From NCBI RefSeq assembly GCF_002019855.1, contig NZ_CM007717.1, forward strand, positions 8,007,750 to 8,071,749: a DNA stretch of 64,000 bases, given 5' to 3'. Each line of letters starts with the position of its first letter. Positions within the stretch are counted from its first letter, which is position 1. The position numbers and the translations under genes are program-made. This document shows, one piece after another, positions 24,175 to 34,921 of the stretch. Under the pieces are notes generated by a model. That model was not told the DNA's origin, ran no database searches, and saw only the letters and a list, made by a program, of their open reading frames with translations. This stretch comes from Streptomyces antibioticus (lineage in GTDB: Bacteria; Actinomycetota; Actinomycetes; Streptomycetales; Streptomycetaceae).

Positions 24175-27100
24175 TCAGCCGATGGCGATACGGGTCTTCC
24201 AGTAGCTCGCCGGAGCGATGATCTCGGCACCAGATCCTGACAGTGCCGTCTTACTGCCCGCGTAGAAGCGCACCGCTCCGTCGGAGCGCACGGTCCAGAT
24301 GTCGGGCACGGAGTCCCCGTTGACGTCGGGCGTCCCGATGAGGTGCGGGATACTGGCGCTGCCCCAGCCCGCGGCTCCGTACTCGATGTCGACGCCGCCC
24401 GAGGAGTTGGCCGCGGAGGCAAGCGAGGTGAGTGTCACTCCGCCGCCGGAAGCCGCAATGCCCTTACGCAGCAGCAATCTTGCGGAGACGTCGGTGCGGT
24501 AGACGAGATCACTGACGCCGTCACCGCTGATGTCCTGAACGGTGACGATGTCGCGTTCGGTCCAGGCTGAGGCGGACAGTCGTACGGCCTGGTCGACGGT
24601 GGCTCCGTGGTAGCCGGTGAAGGCCCACAGTGCGTCGCCGGAGGTGGCGAAGAAGTCGGTTCGTCCGTCTCCGGTGATGTCGCCGGCCGCCACGATCTGG
24701 CTGAGGTCGGCGGGCTTCGGTGCATTGTCGGGCAGGAGTATCTCGCGGCGCTTGTCGACGTTCACGGCGCCGTAGCCGTCGCCCGGGTAGACCCACAACT
24801 TGCCGCCGACGCGCACGACGAGATCTTGGAGGCCGTCTCCGCCGTAGATGTCGCCGTTGTGGGTGATCAGGGCACCCTTGAAGTGCCCGGAAGGGGCGGC
24901 GACGAAGGGCGGCAGGTCGTCGCCGTTGGGGTCCTTGTCGGGATTGGCGCGGTAGGCGCCGGACATGGAGTAGTCCAGGTCGCCGCTGCCCTTGGCGAGG
25001 TCGTTGGTGGCCTGCGAGGGGTAGAGCGCCAGGTTCCCGCCCTCCGTGACGACCATGAGGTCGGCGAGCTTGTCGCCGGTGAAGTCGCCCGGCGCGTCGG
25101 CTTGGTCGCGTGGCGAGACGTAGAAGAAGTACTTCGTCGGCTGCGAGACGTTGCCGGCCGCGTCCACGGTACGGACGTACAGGACGTTCGGCCCCGCGGT
25201 GGGCGGCTTCGCGTTCGCGAGCGTCGCGGTCACTGTGGTGGCGGTACCGGATGTGCGAGCGAGCGAGAAGGGGTAACTGGCGGAGTTGAACCCGTACTCA
25301 TACCGGACGACATCGGTATTGAGGGCCCGCACGGTGAACGAGCCGGGGGTTCCGAACTTCTTGGCGCTCCAGTTGGCGTCCTCGGCGTCGTTGCCGAAGC
25401 CGTTCTCGTCGCCGTCGGCGTTGGGAAAGTCGGTGGAACTGACCTTGGGCGGCTTGGGCGCACTGGTGTCCAGGACGAAACGGCACGGTGTCTTCGCCGG
25501 CGCAAATCCGGAGGTGGAGCCAGCATCGTCGCGTGCTTGGACCCGCCAGGAGTACAGGGTCCCGTTGCTCAGTTTGCTCGTGGAGAAGCCTGTGGTGGTG
25601 CGCAGCGCGGTGTCCGTGTCACTGCCCGTGGAAACCTTGCCCGTGGACCCCAGCAGGTCACCCGTGTTGTCCCACTTGCCTGTGGGCCACAGGTCGAAAT
25701 CGAAGAAGTCGAGGTTTTTGTCCTTGTCGGATGCGCGGGCGGTGAAGGTCAGGTTGCCCGACCCCATGCGGACGTACGGCTCGGTGGTGGTGCACTTTGC
25801 GTCGGGGCCAAGGTCGAGTGCCTTGGGGTCGATGGTCGGCCGGCGGTTATAGACCAGCTCAAGGACAGGCGCATTGTCACCGTCGGCCTGGAACTTCTTC
25901 CACGCGTACTGGCTGTGCTCGTCGGACGCCCGCATGCCGAAGGTGATGCTGTCTTTCCCTTGGTCGGCGCGGAGCTGGGCGGCCTTCTTCACATCGAAGG
26001 TCTCGTAGGCATCCCGGCAGCCCGACTTGTATCCGTGGGCGAAACTCTTGGTCGCGTACTTGTTGCCGTTGTGCAGCTTCGGGGCGTTCTTCCAGTTGGT
26101 GTGGGAGTTGATGGCGCCGGTCAGGTGAACCGTCATCGAGCGGGAACTGCACGACCACGCATATGTCTCCAGGACGCGCAGCTTCGCGCTGGTGATCTTC
26201 GTGCCCTTGAGGTCCTTGTCGAAATCGATGTTGAAGAATGAGCGCGAAGTTCCCCAGGTGTCGGACTCGAAGCCGACCCGAGCCTCGTGCGTACCGCCTT
26301 TGTTGAAGCCTTTACCGTTGTAGAAGGAGGCGTTGGGGTGCCTGCTGTAAGCGGTGGTCCAGTTCTGCGTGTGCTTCTTCACCGAGGGGTCGATGAAGAC
26401 CGGGTACGTGGTCGCAGGGTCGGTGAGAAAGTTCGGGTCGGGTGTGAAGACCCAGTTCGCCCCGGACAGGCCGACCTCGACCAGATCGCCGCGGGAGTCG
26501 GGGGACGGGCCGTCGATGGAGGGCAGACTGAGCGTGGCCGCCGATCCGCTCTGCGAGGGCGCGGGGGTCGGCTCGGGTGGCGCAGGCGGCAAGGGGGACT
26601 CGGACACCGTAGGTTCGGGACCATCGGTGGCCGACGGGAGGGTTTCGGGGCTGGTGTCGCTCTGCTCGTCCGACTCGGCTGGCGTGTCCTCGCTGGGGCT
26701 GGCGCTGTCCTCCGGCGTTGCGCCCTCGTCCGTGGGGATCGGTGACTCTGCCTCGGTCGGCTGGGCGGTGGCGCCGACTGTGCTGTCGGTGACCGCCGGG
26801 AGGCCGCTGCTGTCCCACATCAGTGGAGTGGGCGAGGTCGCGACCTCGTTGCCGTAGGCGTTTTCAGCCATGAGGACGTGGGACACCGGGTCGAGCCGGA
26901 AGGTCAGGTCCTCCGACGTGATGCCGTACGACAGTTGCCGGACACGGGCGTCGGAGGCGGCCTGCCGGTTCTTCAGGACGACCAGTTGGGCGAACCCGTC
27001 GTCGTCGGCGGTGAGGACCAGGTCGGCGCCCGGGAGGATCTCGGGGTACAGGGCGCGGGAGCCGTCGATGATCGGGGCGGGGACGGTGCCGGGCCAGGTC

Positions 27101-27624
27101 AGTTGGAGCTCGTAGTCGTCGATGTGCAGGGTGGCAAGCGCCGTGTCGGTGCCGTCCCCATTCGTGGCGCCCTTGACCAGGGGCATCCGGTGCACGGAGC
27201 TTCGGGATGTGCGTCCCGCAGCCCGGGAACCGGGTGAGAACACCACCCGGGTGTTGGTGGCCTGCGGTTCCCAGCCCTCCGCTGTCCGGTGCAGGCGGTA
27301 GTCGATGTCCTTCCACTCGCTGCCGACCTTGGCCCGTACGGGGGAGGAGTACAGCTTCTTGGCCATGCTGCCGTCGGGGCGGGCCCAGGTGGTGGAGCGC
27401 GCAGTACGCAGGGCGGTGACCTCGACCGGCTTGCCGGTCCGCGCGGCCGTCTCCACTGCCGCTGCCTCGGAGAGGGGCCCGGGCCGTCGGTCGGGGTGGC
27501 TGCCGGCGCCCTTCGGGCTTTCCAACTGGAAACCGGTGTAGGCGAGGCCGCCCACCAGCACGGCCGCGGTGAGCACCACCGCGCTGGTGCGGCGGCCAGG
27601 CATCCGGCGCCGGGTACGCGTCAT
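24175..27624 (-). CDS. DNRLRE-domain surface protein with FG-GAP repeats
   Basis: This 1149-residue exported protein has an Arg-rich N-terminus and membrane segment (about 12-32), a beta-rich region, a Pro/Ser/Glu/Thr-rich linker (about 278-365), a DNRLRE domain (about 410-560, with IDPSVKKHTQNWTTAYS and a sheet typical of this family) and C-terminal FG-GAP/VCBS repeats (about 870-1149) with calcium-loop-like DFTGDKLADL, DITGDGRTDF, DISGDGVSDL and DVNGDSVPDI. Proteins with this plan in Streptomyces are found beside RHS/YD-repeat genes. It is divergent from the RHS gene at 28180 and is probably a surface partner. ATG 27624 is preferred over the open frame up to 27768 because it precedes the signal segment. 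Confidence 0.85.
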   Translation of the reverse strand: MTRTRRRMPGRRTSAVVLTAAVLVGGLAYTGFQLESPKGAGSHPDRRPGPLSEAAAVETAARTGKPVEVTALRTARSTTWARPDGSMAKKLYSSPVRAKVGSEWKDIDYRLHRTAEGWEPQATNTRVVFSPGSRAAGRTSRSSVHRMPLVKGATNGDGTDTALATLHIDDYELQLTWPGTVPAPIIDGSRALYPEILPGADLVLTADDDGFAQLVVLKNRQAASDARVRQLSYGITSEDLTFRLDPVSHVLMAENAYGNEVATSPTPLMWDSSGLPAVTDSTVGATAQPTEAESPIPTDEGATPEDSASPSEDTPAESDEQSDTSPETLPSATDGPEPTVSESPLPPAPPEPTPAPSQSGSAATLSLPSIDGPSPDSRGDLVEVGLSGANWVFTPDPNFLTDPATTYPVFIDPSVKKHTQNWTTAYSRHPNASFYNGKGFNKGGTHEARVGFESDTWGTSRSFFNIDFDKDLKGTKITSAKLRVLETYAWSCSSRSMTVHLTGAINSHTNWKNAPKLHNGNKYATKSFAHGYKSGCRDAYETFDVKKAAQLRADQGKDSITFGMRASDEHSQYAWKKFQADGDNAPVLELVYNRRPTIDPKALDLGPDAKCTTTEPYVRMGSGNLTFTARASDKDKNLDFFDFDLWPTGKWDNTGDLLGSTGKVSTGSDTDTALRTTTGFSTSKLSNGTLYSWRVQARDDAGSTSGFAPAKTPCRFVLDTSAPKPPKVSSTDFPNADGDENGFGNDAEDANWSAKKFGTPGSFTVRALNTDVVRYEYGFNSASYPFSLARTSGTATTVTATLANAKPPTAGPNVLYVRTVDAAGNVSQPTKYFFYVSPRDQADAPGDFTGDKLADLMVVTEGGNLALYPSQATNDLAKGSGDLDYSMSGAYRANPDKDPNGDDLPPFVAAPSGHFKGALITHNGDIYGGDGLQDLVVRVGGKLWVYPGDGYGAVNVDKRREILLPDNAPKPADLSQIVAAGDITGDGRTDFFATSGDALWAFTGYHGATVDQAVRLSASAWTERDIVTVQDISGDGVSDLVYRTDVSARLLLRKGIAASGGGVTLTSLASAANSSGGVDIEYGAAGWGSASIPHLIGTPDVNGDSVPDIWTVRSDGAVRFYAGSKTALSGSGAEIIAPASYWKTRIAIG

Positions 27625-28179
27625 CGGACGAGGTCCCTTCCCCCTTGGAGCCGGCGCGCGGGGCGGGCGCGGCCGGAATGGTGAAGCCGGGCCATGAGAC
27701 ATCGGCTCCCCGGCGCGGATCTTCCCGATCCGGTCAGGGCATGGCAGGGCCAGCTGATGATGACCCATGTGAAGGCCTTCGTCACCCTGTGCACCGACGG
27801 GGCGAAAGCGGAAGCGGGCGTGTCGTCGTAGCGCATGTGGTGCTTCGCGTGGCCTGACCGCAGTCGGTGGGTGACCACACCCCGAGGGGCGAAACGGTCG
27901 GTGACGACCTTAACGGTCGCCTGATGGCATGGATCTGATAGGTGATCAGTGGATTGCTGCCGGACGAACCGAAAGGCCCAGGGATTTCCGGAAGATGAGC
28001 AGAGTCGACTTAGTCCGACACGCAGGGCTACGGCCGATTACGATACGTGATGATGATCACATGGCATGGTCCGCTCTGGCGCGTGTTCACGCTGTCGTCG
28101 CAGAATCTTCGCCATCTGATACGCCATCACGCGTGGTCCGTTCCCGGTCCCGCCACAAGTGGTCCGGGGGGACCTCGCC
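27625..28179. other. divergent promoter region between DNRLRE and RHS genes
   Basis: This 555-bp spacer contains no gene that I can support; the open frames in it run through the RHS start. It is less GC-rich from about 27920 to 28070. Short inverted repeats CTGAT-N5-ATCAG (27935-27949) are visible but too short to call an operator. Confidence 0.5.
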
Positions 28180-31100
28180 GTGTTCGGTCGCTTTTCGTCT
28201 GCCCGCCGCCGCCGTCTGGGCCGTGTCGTCGTGCCCATGGTCGGCGCTGCCCTGCTGGTGGGGCTGCTGCCCGTCCAGTCCTTGGCACTGCCGCCCGACC
28301 CCACAGCTGCCGAACAGGGCCGCGAAACACTGGAACTGGAGACCCTGGAGAAGGAGACGCCGGTCACGGGCGAGACCTTCGAACGGGACTTGGAAAGCCT
28401 CAAGGTCGAGGTGCCCGCCGACCAGGAGCAGCCACCGGCGGGCACGGCGACAGCGCCCACCGCGGAGACCGGCACGGTCAGTTTCGGCACGGCCACAGAA
28501 ACGGCCACCGCCACGAGGGCAACCGCCAACAGGGAGACGGCCCTCGTCCGCGGTGCCGCAGACGTCCGGGAGATCGGCCTTACCCCGGTCGGCGCTCTGC
28601 CCGTGAGCCTTGGGCAGGCACCCGGTCAGCCCGCACCCAACGGCACCTGGCAGGTGTCCGTGGCTGCCCGTACCGCCACCGTGTCAGAAGGCGTCGACGG
28701 CGCAGTCATCACCGTTCAGGCTCCCGCGACCGGCTCCGTCCCCATATCCGTCGAGCTCGACTACGCCGAGTTCAAGAACCTCTACGGCGCGGACTGGGCC
28801 TCCCGACTCCGCTTCGTGCAATTCCCCGAGTGCTACCTCACCACCCCGGACGACGAGGCATGCCAGGCATACGAGGAGTTGGAGACCACCAACGACTCCG
28901 AGGCCCAGTCGATCACCGCCACGGTCGACACCGCCGCTGACGGCACGGTCACGCCGGTCGCCGCCGACAAGTCAGCGTCGTCCGGCCTTCCCTCGATGGT
29001 GCAGGCTGCATATCGCGATACGGCCACACCCGTGACCACGTCCGGCGACACCGCCGTCATCGGCGCGGTCGACTCCGGGGGTGGCGCGGGAGGGTCGTTC
29101 AAGGCCACCCCCCTCTCTTCCGACGGCAAGTGGGAGGCTGGTGGATCCTCGGGAGCCTTCACATGGTCCTATCCGCTGGCCGTTCCGACCCCGCCGGCCG
29201 GGCCGTCCCCCACCGTCGCTTTCTCCTACAACTCCCAGACAGTGGACGGGCGTACCGCCGTATCCTCACCGCAAGCCTCTTGGATCGGTGAGGGCTGGGA
29301 CTACGACCCCGGCCATATCGAGCGGCGCTATCGCCCTTGCCAGGACGATCGCAAAAGCCTGAACTCCGGAACGCCCAACAACACGGCCAAGAAGGACAAG
29401 ACGTCCGACCTGTGCTGGGTGTCGTACAACGCGGTGATGTCGCTGGGCGGCAGGAGCACCGAACTGGTGCGGGTCGGCGCGACCAACACCTACCGGCCAC
29501 AGCAGGACGACGGCACACGCGTCGAGCTGAAGTCCGGGGGCGGCAACGCCGACAACAACGGCGAGTACTGGGTCGTCACCACCACCGACGGCACGCGGTA
29601 CTTCTTCGGCCTCAACGAGGTGGGCGGCGGCCACGCCGATACTCACTCCGTCTCCACCGTCCCTGTTTTCGGTAACCACCCCGAGGAGCCGTGCCACGCC
29701 GACACCTTCGCCGACTCACGCTGCGGCGCTGGGAAGAAGCAGGCGTGGCGCTGGGGCATGGACAAGGTCGTGGACGTGCACGACAACGCGATGATCGTCA
29801 ACTGGAAGCAGGAGACGAACTACTACGCGGTCAAGAAGAAGTTCAAGTCCCCCGAACAGTACGACCGCTACGCCTACCCGTCCTCGATCGAGTACGGCAT
29901 GCGTGCTTCCGACCTGACCAGTCCGTCCGCCACCATCGAGTTCGGGGTTGCACAGCGTTGCCTGAAGTCGGCCACGATCTGCGCCGCCGCGAACTTCGCG
30001 AAGACCGATGACCCGGGTGCGTACCGTCCATGGTGGGACACCCCGGGCAACCTCAACTGCGAGTCCACGTCCAAGTTGTGCCCCGCCTTCCCGTCCTTCT
30101 GGACCCAGGTCCGCCTGGACACCGTGACGACGAAGGCGGCCCGCCCCGGGCAGAGCGGCCTCGGCAGCGTCGACACGTATGCGCTGCATCAGTCCTTCCC
30201 CGAGGACTGGTACGACACCTCTCCCGGCCTCTGGCTGAACTCGATCACGCGTAGGGGCTTCGCACCCGGCGACTCCACCGGTCTGCTTCAGTCGAAGGAC
30301 GGTGTGAGCTTTGCCCAGTACACAGTCGGGTCCGCCTCACCACTGCGCGCCCGCCTCAAGGACCGCCAGCTGCCCAACCTCGTCGGCAGCGGCCCGAACG
30401 ACCAGCGACCGGGCTTCACTCGTCCCCGCATCGGCACCGTCGCGACCGAGTACGGGGGTGACATAGAAGTCGAGTACACCGGTGGTTGCGCGAGTGAGCC
30501 CGCCGAGGACAAGGGCAGGAGCAACGGCACCTGCTACCCGGTGCGCTGGTCGCCGGACGGGGACGAGAAAACGCCGGCGAAGGCGTGGTTCAACAAATAC
30601 GTCGTGGCCTCCGTCACCGAGACCGACAAGGTCACATCCCACGGCAAGCCTGTTCACACCTCCTACTCCTACACGGGTCCTGCCTGGGCCAAGACCGACG
30701 ACGAGTTCACCCGCCCTGCCCTGCGCACATACAGTGACTGGCGTGGATACCGTCAAGTGGGGGTGACCAAGGGCAGCAAGTCCACCTCTCAGCAGGGCGA
30801 CCCGCAGTCCCAGTCGTACTCCGAGACGCGCTACTTCCAGGGCGTGGGCGGCGAGGTCAAGGACAGTACAGGTAAGTACACGCTGGTCACGGAGGATGCG
30901 CCGCAGTATGCGGGCATGACAGCCGAATCGATCACCTATCTCGACTCGGACAAGCGGGTGCAGTCGCGAACACTCACCTACCCGTGGTCGCAGCAGACGG
31001 CTTCCCGCCCCCGCGAGTCGGAGGCCGGCACGGACATCGAACCGCTGTTGGCACACCGTGTCGGGACCAAGCGCACGGACGAGATACAGACAGTCGACAC

Positions 31101-34100
31101 CAGCTGGCGGGCCGTCCGCACGCTGACCACTCCCGACGACACCTACGGTCTGCCCGTGCAGGTCGAGACGGCGGTGGTCAAGCCCAATGGAGACGGGGGC
31201 GAGGCCCTCTCCGACCAGACGTGCACCAAGACCTTGTACGTGCACAACACCTCGGACTGGCTGATCGGACTCCCGAAGGAACGGCGGACGACAGCCACCT
31301 CCTGCGCTGGGTACGGATCGGCGGACCCAGCTACCGAGTTGAAGCAGGCGGTACGCAACACCTACGACAGGCTGGCCTACGGAGCAACCCCCGCGCAGGG
31401 GCAACTCACCTCGGTGGCCGAGATCAACGGTGCCGGCACCTCGTACTCGGTCGTGACCGAGAGCACTTACGACGAGCTGGGCCGACTGCGTACTCACAGC
31501 AAGCCCGGTGAGGGCACGACCGAGATCCAGTACACCCCGGCGACGGGCGGTCCGGTGACCGCCACCAGAACGATCAACGCCATGGGGCATGTCACCAGGA
31601 CGACGTTCGATCCGGGGCGAGACCTGCCGTTGACGGTCACCGACCCCAATGGCAAGGTCACGCGCACCGAGTACGACGCGCTGGGACGTCTGGTCAAGGG
31701 CTGGTCGGCGGCTCGTGCCGGCGAGGGGGACCCGGATGTCCAGTTCTCCTATCAGGAGGCGATCGCCACCAGCGAGCAGACCCGCCCGGCAGCCGTCACT
31801 GCCAGGACGCTGAAGGGCGACGGCACCTACGCGCGCCAGGTGACCATCTACGACGGTTTGATGCGCCAGGTCCAGACACAGGAGGACGCGCACGGGCCAG
31901 GGCGTATTGTCAAGGACACGACCTACAACGACCACGGTCTGGTCGATGAGCAGACCGGCGGCTATCTCGCCAAGGGCGAGCCTGCGGCCGAAATCTTCGC
32001 TCCGAAGTCGAAGTCGCTGATACCCAGCTGGACGAAGACGCGTTACGACGGTCTGGAACGTCAGGTGCGTCTGTCGACCTATCTGGACGGCGACTACCGG
32101 TACGCGACCGAGACGGCCTACAGCGACACCAGCGTCTATGTCAACCCGGCCGGTTCCACCGCACCCCGGACCCGGACGTACACCGACGCCTTGGGCCGTG
32201 TCACCTCGTTGAAGCACTACGCGCAGAGCGGTGCCGCGTCGACGACGGGCCGTACGACGACCTACCACTACGACGTCCGCGGCAACCGTTCCGAAGTCAT
32301 CGATGCGGCCGGAAACACCTGGACATACACGTACGACGCGCGCGCCCGCGTCACCTCCGTCAACGACCCCGACACCGGCAGGACCAACACCTGGTACGAC
32401 GAGGCGGACCGGCCGAACAAGGTGACCGACGCCGAAGGCCGGACCACCTATACCCAGTACGACGTCCTCGGCAGGCTCAGCGCGATCCGTGAGGGATCCG
32501 AGACTGCCACGCCCGTCAAGGAGTTCACCTACGACTCGCTGCCCGGTGGGCTCGGCCAGCCGGCGGAGTCGAAGCGGCACACCGCCGACGGCGACTACAT
32601 CAACCGGGTCACCGGGTACGACGCCGGGTACCGGCCCACGGGCCGTGAGACGGTGATCCCGGCCAACTCGATGACCACGGGGCTCGCGGGGACATACGCA
32701 TACACGTACACGTACACCCCCGTCACCGGGCAGCCGCTGTCGGTCACGATGCCCGCGATCGGTGGTCTTGCGAAGGAAAGGGTCATTACCCGCTACAACG
32801 GTGACGGCCTGGCGGAGTCCACGTCCGGACAGTCCTGGTACACGGCGGACGTCACCTATTCGCCCTATGGCGAGGTCCTGCGGACGGTCTCCGGTTCGCA
32901 ACCCCAGCGAGTCTGGACGACGAACTTCGTCGACCCTCGGACGGGCCGACTGCAACGCACCATCGCCGACCGTGAGACGGCGGGCCCGCATCGCCTGACG
33001 GACAGCTACTACTCGTACGACGCCGCAGGGGTGATCACCTCCGAGGCCCGTCGCCTCTCGGACGCTTCCGGGGCGACGTGGGACAACCAGTGTTTCACCT
33101 ATGATGCGATGGGCGAGCTCGTCAACGCCTGGACCTCGAAGGCGGCTCCCGACGGCGCCGGCACTGGCTGCACGTCCACGGACGGTAGCTCCTGGGGCTA
33201 CCGCACCGACTTCGAGACCTCATCAGGCCCGGTCGCTGACGCTCCGGATGCAGCGACCGATGTCACCTCCCCGGACAGTGCGCTGACGTCGAGTCTGGCC
33301 GCTGCCGCTCCCCAAGCGGCCACGGTGTCCACCGGAGCCACTGCCTATCGCCAGTCGTTCACCTTCGACTGGCTCGGCAACCGCGCCACCATGACAGAGC
33401 ATGACCTCGCGGACGCGACCAAGGACGTCGCCTACAAGTACAGCTACACCACACATCAGCCGCACACTCTCCAGTGGGTCAGCACCAATCCTCCCGGCAG
33501 GGGCAGCAGCTACTCCTACGACGCGGTGGGCAACACCGAAGTCCGCGATCTGTACGACACAACGCAGAGCTTGACGTGGACATCAGAGAACAAGCTCGAC
33601 ACGATCACAGACGACGGCAACAAGACGACGTACGTCTACGACGCCGACGGAAGCCGCATCCTCGAGCATTCGTCGGCAGGATCGACGCTCTATCTGGGCG
33701 AGACCGAGGTCACCACTGACTCGGCGGGCAAGGTCACCCGAGCCTCGCGCGCCTACAGTCAGAGCGGTGCCCCGACCGTGACGCGCACCGCGAGCAACGG
33801 CGCCGCCACGGGTCACAAGCTCAACGTCCTCCTGGCCGACCACCTGGGTACTGCCACCACCTCGGTGGAACTGTCCGGCAGCCAACCGGTGACCCGCCGT
33901 GCGTACAAACCGTACGGTGAGCTCCGCGGCCCCAAGCCGACGACGTGGCCCAACAAGCGTGGCTATCTTGGCGTCGGTGTTGACGACGCGGCCACCGGAC
34001 TGACACACATTGGCGCGCGCGAATACGACCAGGACTCGGGACGTTTTCTCTCCGCGGACCCTGTGGTCGACATCGCCGATCCGCTTCAGATGAACGGCTA

Positions 34101-34890
34101 TGCCTACAGCCACAACAGCCCGGTGTCACGTAGCGACCCCACGGGCCTCATGGACCTTGTCAAGGCCGAGTCCATGCATGCGAAGCAGCAGGAGGAGCAG
34201 AAGAAGAGGCGTCGCGCCGAAATCATCAAGGAAAAGTATACGAAGGCGCACGACACGGCGATCATCATGTATATGACGTGGTTGCGTCTCTTGCAGCCCA
34301 AGGGGAAGGGCAAGGTGACCGTTGATCTGCAGCAGACCAGGGGGTACCGCGACTCCGAGAACTACATCAGGAATGTGCCAGGGAAGAAGAAGGGGGGCTG
34401 GGCCGACCTTCTCTACTGGACGGAGGACACGGTGTATGTGTGGGATGTGAAGCATTTCGGAGGCGCGGCAGAAATTGCAGGTGAACAAGAGGTCAAAGAC
34501 TATGTGAGCAGCCTCAGGAAGCAGCTCGCGGCCGATCCGAAAACTAAGGAACTCAAGGTCAAAGTCGGTTTCAAGATGACGCCGATGAAGGGACCGAATC
34601 TCTTCAAGACCGGTGAGTGGGTGGATGCCTTTCCGTCGGTGCAGAGTGATGGCGTCATCGCGTACAGGAAATCGAACATCAAGGACGACAAGAACCGAAA
34701 CCCCAACCCTCCGCCGAATCGTGCTCCTGTGACTGAGGAAAAGCCCTGGTACTCGCAATGGAAAGAACGGTCCCAGGAGTGGTGGCACAATAACGTGGAG
34801 AATCACGACTGGTCCAGAAGCCCGTTCGGAGGTTCCTCTGATTCCTCGTCTCTCTTCCCGGGGCTTGCTGGTCCTCTGCTAGCCTACTGA
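28180..34890 (+). CDS. RHS/YD-repeat polymorphic toxin with putative PD-(D/E)XK nuclease tip
   Basis: This 2236-residue exported protein begins with a signal-like helix (about 17-38), has long YD/RHS repeats (e.g. YDVRGNRSEVIDAAGNTWTY, YDALGRLVKG) that build the cocoon shell, and the RHS-associated core (about 1884-1990) with REYDQDSGRFLSADP and YAYSHNSPVSRSDPTGL, the point where the toxin begins. The ~245-residue tip has Asp 2076 (GGWADLLYW), Asp 2089-x-Lys 2091 (VYVWDVKHFG) and a following GEQEVKDYV, the order expected of a PD-(D/E)XK nuclease, so it may cut nucleic acid. GTG 28180 is preferred over GTG 28159 because GGGGGGA lies 8 bases upstream. The next gene is the probable immunity protein. 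Confidence 0.88.
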   Translation: MFGRFSSARRRRLGRVVVPMVGAALLVGLLPVQSLALPPDPTAAEQGRETLELETLEKETPVTGETFERDLESLKVEVPADQEQPPAGTATAPTAETGTVSFGTATETATATRATANRETALVRGAADVREIGLTPVGALPVSLGQAPGQPAPNGTWQVSVAARTATVSEGVDGAVITVQAPATGSVPISVELDYAEFKNLYGADWASRLRFVQFPECYLTTPDDEACQAYEELETTNDSEAQSITATVDTAADGTVTPVAADKSASSGLPSMVQAAYRDTATPVTTSGDTAVIGAVDSGGGAGGSFKATPLSSDGKWEAGGSSGAFTWSYPLAVPTPPAGPSPTVAFSYNSQTVDGRTAVSSPQASWIGEGWDYDPGHIERRYRPCQDDRKSLNSGTPNNTAKKDKTSDLCWVSYNAVMSLGGRSTELVRVGATNTYRPQQDDGTRVELKSGGGNADNNGEYWVVTTTDGTRYFFGLNEVGGGHADTHSVSTVPVFGNHPEEPCHADTFADSRCGAGKKQAWRWGMDKVVDVHDNAMIVNWKQETNYYAVKKKFKSPEQYDRYAYPSSIEYGMRASDLTSPSATIEFGVAQRCLKSATICAAANFAKTDDPGAYRPWWDTPGNLNCESTSKLCPAFPSFWTQVRLDTVTTKAARPGQSGLGSVDTYALHQSFPEDWYDTSPGLWLNSITRRGFAPGDSTGLLQSKDGVSFAQYTVGSASPLRARLKDRQLPNLVGSGPNDQRPGFTRPRIGTVATEYGGDIEVEYTGGCASEPAEDKGRSNGTCYPVRWSPDGDEKTPAKAWFNKYVVASVTETDKVTSHGKPVHTSYSYTGPAWAKTDDEFTRPALRTYSDWRGYRQVGVTKGSKSTSQQGDPQSQSYSETRYFQGVGGEVKDSTGKYTLVTEDAPQYAGMTAESITYLDSDKRVQSRTLTYPWSQQTASRPRESEAGTDIEPLLAHRVGTKRTDEIQTVDTSWRAVRTLTTPDDTYGLPVQVETAVVKPNGDGGEALSDQTCTKTLYVHNTSDWLIGLPKERRTTATSCAGYGSADPATELKQAVRNTYDRLAYGATPAQGQLTSVAEINGAGTSYSVVTESTYDELGRLRTHSKPGEGTTEIQYTPATGGPVTATRTINAMGHVTRTTFDPGRDLPLTVTDPNGKVTRTEYDALGRLVKGWSAARAGEGDPDVQFSYQEAIATSEQTRPAAVTARTLKGDGTYARQVTIYDGLMRQVQTQEDAHGPGRIVKDTTYNDHGLVDEQTGGYLAKGEPAAEIFAPKSKSLIPSWTKTRYDGLERQVRLSTYLDGDYRYATETAYSDTSVYVNPAGSTAPRTRTYTDALGRVTSLKHYAQSGAASTTGRTTTYHYDVRGNRSEVIDAAGNTWTYTYDARARVTSVNDPDTGRTNTWYDEADRPNKVTDAEGRTTYTQYDVLGRLSAIREGSETATPVKEFTYDSLPGGLGQPAESKRHTADGDYINRVTGYDAGYRPTGRETVIPANSMTTGLAGTYAYTYTYTPVTGQPLSVTMPAIGGLAKERVITRYNGDGLAESTSGQSWYTADVTYSPYGEVLRTVSGSQPQRVWTTNFVDPRTGRLQRTIADRETAGPHRLTDSYYSYDAAGVITSEARRLSDASGATWDNQCFTYDAMGELVNAWTSKAAPDGAGTGCTSTDGSSWGYRTDFETSSGPVADAPDAATDVTSPDSALTSSLAAAAPQAATVSTGATAYRQSFTFDWLGNRATMTEHDLADATKDVAYKYSYTTHQPHTLQWVSTNPPGRGSSYSYDAVGNTEVRDLYDTTQSLTWTSENKLDTITDDGNKTTYVYDADGSRILEHSSAGSTLYLGETEVTTDSAGKVTRASRAYSQSGAPTVTRTASNGAATGHKLNVLLADHLGTATTSVELSGSQPVTRRAYKPYGELRGPKPTTWPNKRGYLGVGVDDAATGLTHIGAREYDQDSGRFLSADPVVDIADPLQMNGYAYSHNSPVSRSDPTGLMDLVKAESMHAKQQEEQKKRRRAEIIKEKYTKAHDTAIIMYMTWLRLLQPKGKGKVTVDLQQTRGYRDSENYIRNVPGKKKGGWADLLYWTEDTVYVWDVKHFGGAAEIAGEQEVKDYVSSLRKQLAADPKTKELKVKVGFKMTPMKGPNLFKTGEWVDAFPSVQSDGVIAYRKSNIKDDKNRNPNPPPNRAPVTEEKPWYSQWKERSQEWWHNNVENHDWSRSPFGGSSDSSSLFPGLAGPLLAY

Positions 34891-34921
34891 CTTCAAATCG
34901 AGTGAAAGGCGATGAACAACA

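Noticed and set aside
27929..28606. A 225-codon plus-strand frame in the DNRLRE-RHS spacer
   Set aside because: It runs into the RHS gene in another frame, has no ribosome site and reads as low-complexity Arg/Pro/Ser.
30337..32991. An 884-codon minus-strand frame inside the RHS gene
   Set aside because: Its composition and lack of any motif match an antisense shadow of the YD repeats.
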